The position numbers were made by a program, and so were the translations under genes. Positions 21,009-23,526 of a stretch of DNA of 23,526 nt are shown here, in pieces. This DNA is from Chloroflexota bacterium. GTDB lineage: Bacteria; Chloroflexota; Dehalococcoidia; SZUA-161. Positions within the stretch are counted from its first letter, which is position 1, and each line of letters begins with the position of its first letter. Under the pieces are notes generated by a model. That model had not been told where the DNA came from, did not search any database, and worked only from the letters and a program-made list of their open reading frames with translations. The stretch lies in the NCBI GenBank assembly GCA_016865955.1, contig VGNW01000009.1:1-23526 (forward strand), read 5' to 3'.

Positions 21009-23366
21009 TTATAGCTCCACCACCGTGACCCCGTCGCCGCCCTCGCCTTTGCCGCCGGGGCGGTAGGATTTGACCAGCGGGTGTTGGGATAATAGCTCGC
21101 GCACTATCTGGCGCACCACGCCGGTACCGAAGCCGTGGATGATGCGCACCTGGTTGAAGTTGGCAACGGAGACATCGTTGAGGTAGCTGTCCAACTCAGG
21201 CTCCACCTCCTCGGCGCGTTTTCCCCGTAAATCGAGCTCCACTGCCTTTATCCTGGGGCTGAGGTCTTTCTTTACCGCATGTGATAGAGGCAGCACCTTG
21301 CCCGCCGCGGGCATCACCTTATCTATACTATCTATGTTCAGCCTCAACCGGGTTTGACCTGCCTGAACCTCGAACTGCCCCTCGTCATCGGGCAAAGATA
21401 GCACATTTGCCCACATATCCATGTCCTTCAGCCATACCCTGTCGCCCACGGAGATTTTACCTGACTCTACTGCCGCTTCCTCAGGCGTCTCCATGCGTTT
21501 GGGTTTGGTCTGCCATTTTTCGCTCTTGAGTTGCTCCTGCACCGATATCAGCGCCTTTTTTGCCTGCTCTATGCTTTCCTGCGACTTGGCTTTCTTCAAT
21601 TCTGTCATGGAGTCGCGAAGCTGTCTTTGCAGCTCGTCAGCTTGCTCAATGAGCCTCTCCTTGGTCTCGCGACGCAGGCTCTGCTCATGCTCTTCCAGTT
21701 CCCTGAACTCATGCTCTACTCGCCTTTTCAGCCTCTCGGTCTCGTTTTTCTCTTTCTCCAGACCGAGGCGCAGCGTTTCTATTTTCTGCTTCTCGCTCAG
21801 CAAATCGGCAAGCAGCCTCTCCATATCCTGTGTCCCCCTGGCTATCATCTCTTTGGCGGAGGCGATTATCCCCGCGGGCAAGCCTAACTGCGAGGCTATG
21901 GCGAGCGCGTTGCTGCCCCCGGGTATGCCCATGGTGAGATGGTAAGTTGGCGCCAAAGTGGCGGGGTCGAAATCCAGCGAGGCGTTTTTCAAGCCCGGCG
22001 TGGTGTGGGCGAAAATCTTGAGGTCGCCGTAGTGAGTAGTGGCTACAGCCGTCGTTTTCTTGGACAGGAAATGCAGCAGGATGGCCCGCGCCAGCGCAGA
22101 GCCTTCGGCGGGGTCGGTGCTGGTGCCCAGCTCGTCCAGAAGCACCAGGCTACGCTCGGTGGAGTTATTGATGATGCGCACGATGTTGCCCATGTGCGAA
22201 CTGAAGGTGGAAAGGGTCTGCTCGATGCTCTGCTCATCGCCGATGTCGGCATACACGCCGTCGAAAATAGGTATACGGCTTTCATCCGAAGCTGGGATAG
22301 GGATGCCTGCCTGGGTCATCAGGGTCAGCAGCCCTACAGTTTTCAAAGCTACGGTCTTGCCGCCGGTGTTGGGGCCTGTGATAACCAGTATCGAGTATTC
22401 CTGACCTATCTCCACTAAAAGCGGCACAGCCTTTCCCTTGAGCAGCGGGTGTCTGGCATTAACCAGCCTGAGCACGCCGTCGGAGGCAATCGCAGGCTCT
22501 GCGGCTTTCACTTTGCCGGCGTATTTCGCCTTTGCCAGTATCAAATCGAGCTCGGCGAGCAGCTCAACATCCTGTGATATGGCTGCTTCGTTAGCGCCTG
22601 CCTCGGCGCTGAGAGCCATAAGGATTCTCTCCACCTCGCGCTTTTCCTCAATCACGAGCTGCCTCAACTCGTTGCCCAGCTCCACGGTAGCCCACGGCTC
22701 GACGAATACCGTAGCGCCTGTGTTGGAGATATCATGGACTATGCCCTTGATTTCTTTGCGCGACTCAGCCTTGATAGGGATGACATACCGTCCTTCTCTT
22801 TCGGATATGAAGCCTTCTTGCATGAACCTGCGACCACGGGGCGATTTGATTATCGCCTCCAGGCGCTCCAGCAGTTGCTGACGTGTCTCCCTCAGACCGC
22901 GCCTCAGCTCGGACAGTCTGGGCGAGGCGGAGTCCATCACCTCGGCGTTGGGGCTGATGCATCTGCCTATCTCGTTTTCCAGAGAGGACAGTTCCACCAA
23001 CTGCTCAGCGATTTCCCAGAGCGAGGGGGTTTCCTTGGACAGCTTTTTAAGATTGTTTCTCACGTAGCGCGCTGCGGCTAAGGTGGCTTGAATCTGAAGC
23101 AGGGTCAACGGTTCGAGAATCTTGCTCTTAGCTGCCATTTCCACAGGCTCTCGTACATCGAGGGCTCCTCTTATCGAGAAATCGGGCTCCTGTATCGACA
23201 ACTGGCGCGCCTCGGCAGATTGTCGCAATAGCTTTGAGATAAGGTTGGGATTCGGAGATGGCTGCAAACTCAGGGCAAGCTCCCGGCTTGCCGAAAAAGA
23301 GGTATATCCGGCGAGAATCCCTCTGATTTTGGGGAACTCCAGCATCTCAAGGCTTTTATCGTCCAT
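21009..23366 (-). CDS. mutS2: MutS2 (endonuclease/ribosome-collision ATPase)
   Basis: 785 residues, a full-length MutS2. There is no mismatch-recognition domain. Lever/clamp helices occupy about 1-300. The ABC ATPase has Walker A GPNTGGKT (331-338) and Walker B LVLLDELGTSTDP (407-419), followed by a THYGDLK switch near 444. A long coiled coil covers about 520-600 and a KOW-like region about 640-690. The C-terminal Smr domain has LDLRGKRAEE and IIHGFGTGVVRQ. The family is linked to suppression of recombination, and in Bacillus subtilis to splitting of collided ribosomes. A candidate extended -10 element (23399-23407) precedes the ATG. The RAYT and the Vms1-like gene follow on the same strand. 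Confidence 0.95.
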   Translation of the reverse strand: MDDKSLEMLEFPKIRGILAGYTSFSASRELALSLQPSPNPNLISKLLRQSAEARQLSIQEPDFSIRGALDVREPVEMAAKSKILEPLTLLQIQATLAAARYVRNNLKKLSKETPSLWEIAEQLVELSSLENEIGRCISPNAEVMDSASPRLSELRRGLRETRQQLLERLEAIIKSPRGRRFMQEGFISEREGRYVIPIKAESRKEIKGIVHDISNTGATVFVEPWATVELGNELRQLVIEEKREVERILMALSAEAGANEAAISQDVELLAELDLILAKAKYAGKVKAAEPAIASDGVLRLVNARHPLLKGKAVPLLVEIGQEYSILVITGPNTGGKTVALKTVGLLTLMTQAGIPIPASDESRIPIFDGVYADIGDEQSIEQTLSTFSSHMGNIVRIINNSTERSLVLLDELGTSTDPAEGSALARAILLHFLSKKTTAVATTHYGDLKIFAHTTPGLKNASLDFDPATLAPTYHLTMGIPGGSNALAIASQLGLPAGIIASAKEMIARGTQDMERLLADLLSEKQKIETLRLGLEKEKNETERLKRRVEHEFRELEEHEQSLRRETKERLIEQADELQRQLRDSMTELKKAKSQESIEQAKKALISVQEQLKSEKWQTKPKRMETPEEAAVESGKISVGDRVWLKDMDMWANVLSLPDDEGQFEVQAGQTRLRLNIDSIDKVMPAAGKVLPLSHAVKKDLSPRIKAVELDLRGKRAEEVEPELDSYLNDVSVANFNQVRIIHGFGTGVVRQIVRELLSQHPLVKSYRPGGKGEGGDGVTVVEL

Positions 23367-23398
23367 CGCAAAGACCTTTGTAGTTAAATATCATCGAA

Positions 23399-23407
23399 AG
23401 TATATCA
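23399..23407 (-). promoter_or_regulatory. Candidate extended -10 promoter of mutS2
   Basis: Minus strand TGA-TATACT, an extended -10, about 32 bp before the mutS2 ATG. The -35 position falls in palindrome R12 and matches consensus poorly. Confidence 0.4.
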
Positions 23408-23416
23408 TATCATGGT

Positions 23417-23438
23417 GGGGCACGGCATGCCGTGCCCC
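23417..23438. repeat. Interspersed palindrome R12 (GGGGCACGGCA type)
   Basis: Perfect 22-bp palindrome (arm ggggcacggca, no loop) upstream of mutS2. The outer shell and inner arm match R1 and R2. Confidence 0.85.
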
Positions 23439-23447
23439 ATAAATGCA

Positions 23448-23469
23448 GGGGCGTTCAATTGAACACCCC
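23448..23469. repeat. Interspersed palindrome R13 (GCAGGGGCGTTCAA type)
   Basis: Arms ggggcgttcaa / ttgaacacccc with one C:A mismatch and no loop. It is close to R7 in sequence and 9 bp from R12, so the two different types lie in tandem. Confidence 0.75.
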
Positions 23470-23477
23470 CACAAGCA

Positions 23478-23506
23478 AAGACACAATGCTGACAATGATT
23501 TATAAT
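23478..23506 (+). promoter_or_regulatory. Candidate promoter pointing out of the right edge
   Basis: AAGACA (23478-23483), a 17-bp spacer and a perfect TATAAT (23501-23506). It would drive a plus-strand gene beginning at or beyond the edge; an ATG at 23518 is possible but only nine bases follow. Confidence 0.3.
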
Positions 23507-23526
23507 TATGAGCGCCGATGAAGATA

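Overview
The window looks like a piece of an anaerobic bacterial chromosome, most plausibly Chloroflexota (Dehalococcoidia-like). The reasons are secreted multi-domain proteins with Pro-Thr linkers, an archaeal/fungal-type aspartate-semialdehyde dehydrogenase, a short 'core' MetE-like protein, rubrerythrin and ferritin-like oxygen defence, and small interspersed palindromes. The lineage is an inference from gene content. No rRNA, tRNA or CRISPR array was seen.

Layout. 1-5502 (+): two related surface or secreted proteins. The first is cut by the left edge. The second is a 1169-residue modular protein with a signal peptide, a DUF333-like domain, a papain-type protease with an intact catalytic triad, Pro-Thr linkers, beta-sandwich modules and a C-terminal caspase-fold domain whose catalytic His and Cys are both replaced. 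The two share a cassette ending in a twin 'DMxxALxxxNxWLYP' motif, and both are followed by a similar 3' flank. 5590-8396 (-): PaaI-like thioesterase, DAHP synthase and a class I/II aminotransferase. 8806-9921 (+): small MFS transporter. 10062-10454 (-): DUF2007-like membrane protein. 10800-11876 (+): asd. 11950-13444 (-): a small unknown protein and a histone-deacetylase-fold hydrolase. 13552-14213 (+): MgtC-like membrane protein and a Cys-rich DUF6485-like protein. 14243-18337 (-): DHA2-type MFS exporter, Rieske protein, double ferritin-like protein with a Lys-rich repeat tail, rubrerythrin, CoA-binding protein. 18435-23366 (-): MetE-like protein, Vms1/eRF1-like putative release factor, REP-associated tyrosine transposase (RAYT) and MutS2.

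Three themes stand out. First, thirteen short inverted repeats, most sharing an outer GGGGC/GCCCC shell and many with a GTAG foot, sit at gene 3' ends. All four convergent gaps contain one and none of the three divergent gaps does. A RAYT gene in the same window has one copy just upstream, an identical copy inside its reading frame, and a degenerate copy encoding its C-terminus. Second, MutS2 (a ribosome-collision factor in Bacillus subtilis) lies on the same strand as a Vms1-like putative peptidyl-tRNA hydrolase, with only the RAYT between them, which suggests a ribosome-rescue neighbourhood. Third, the papain plus degenerate-caspase protein and the WLYP twin motif are candidates for undescribed extracellular biology.
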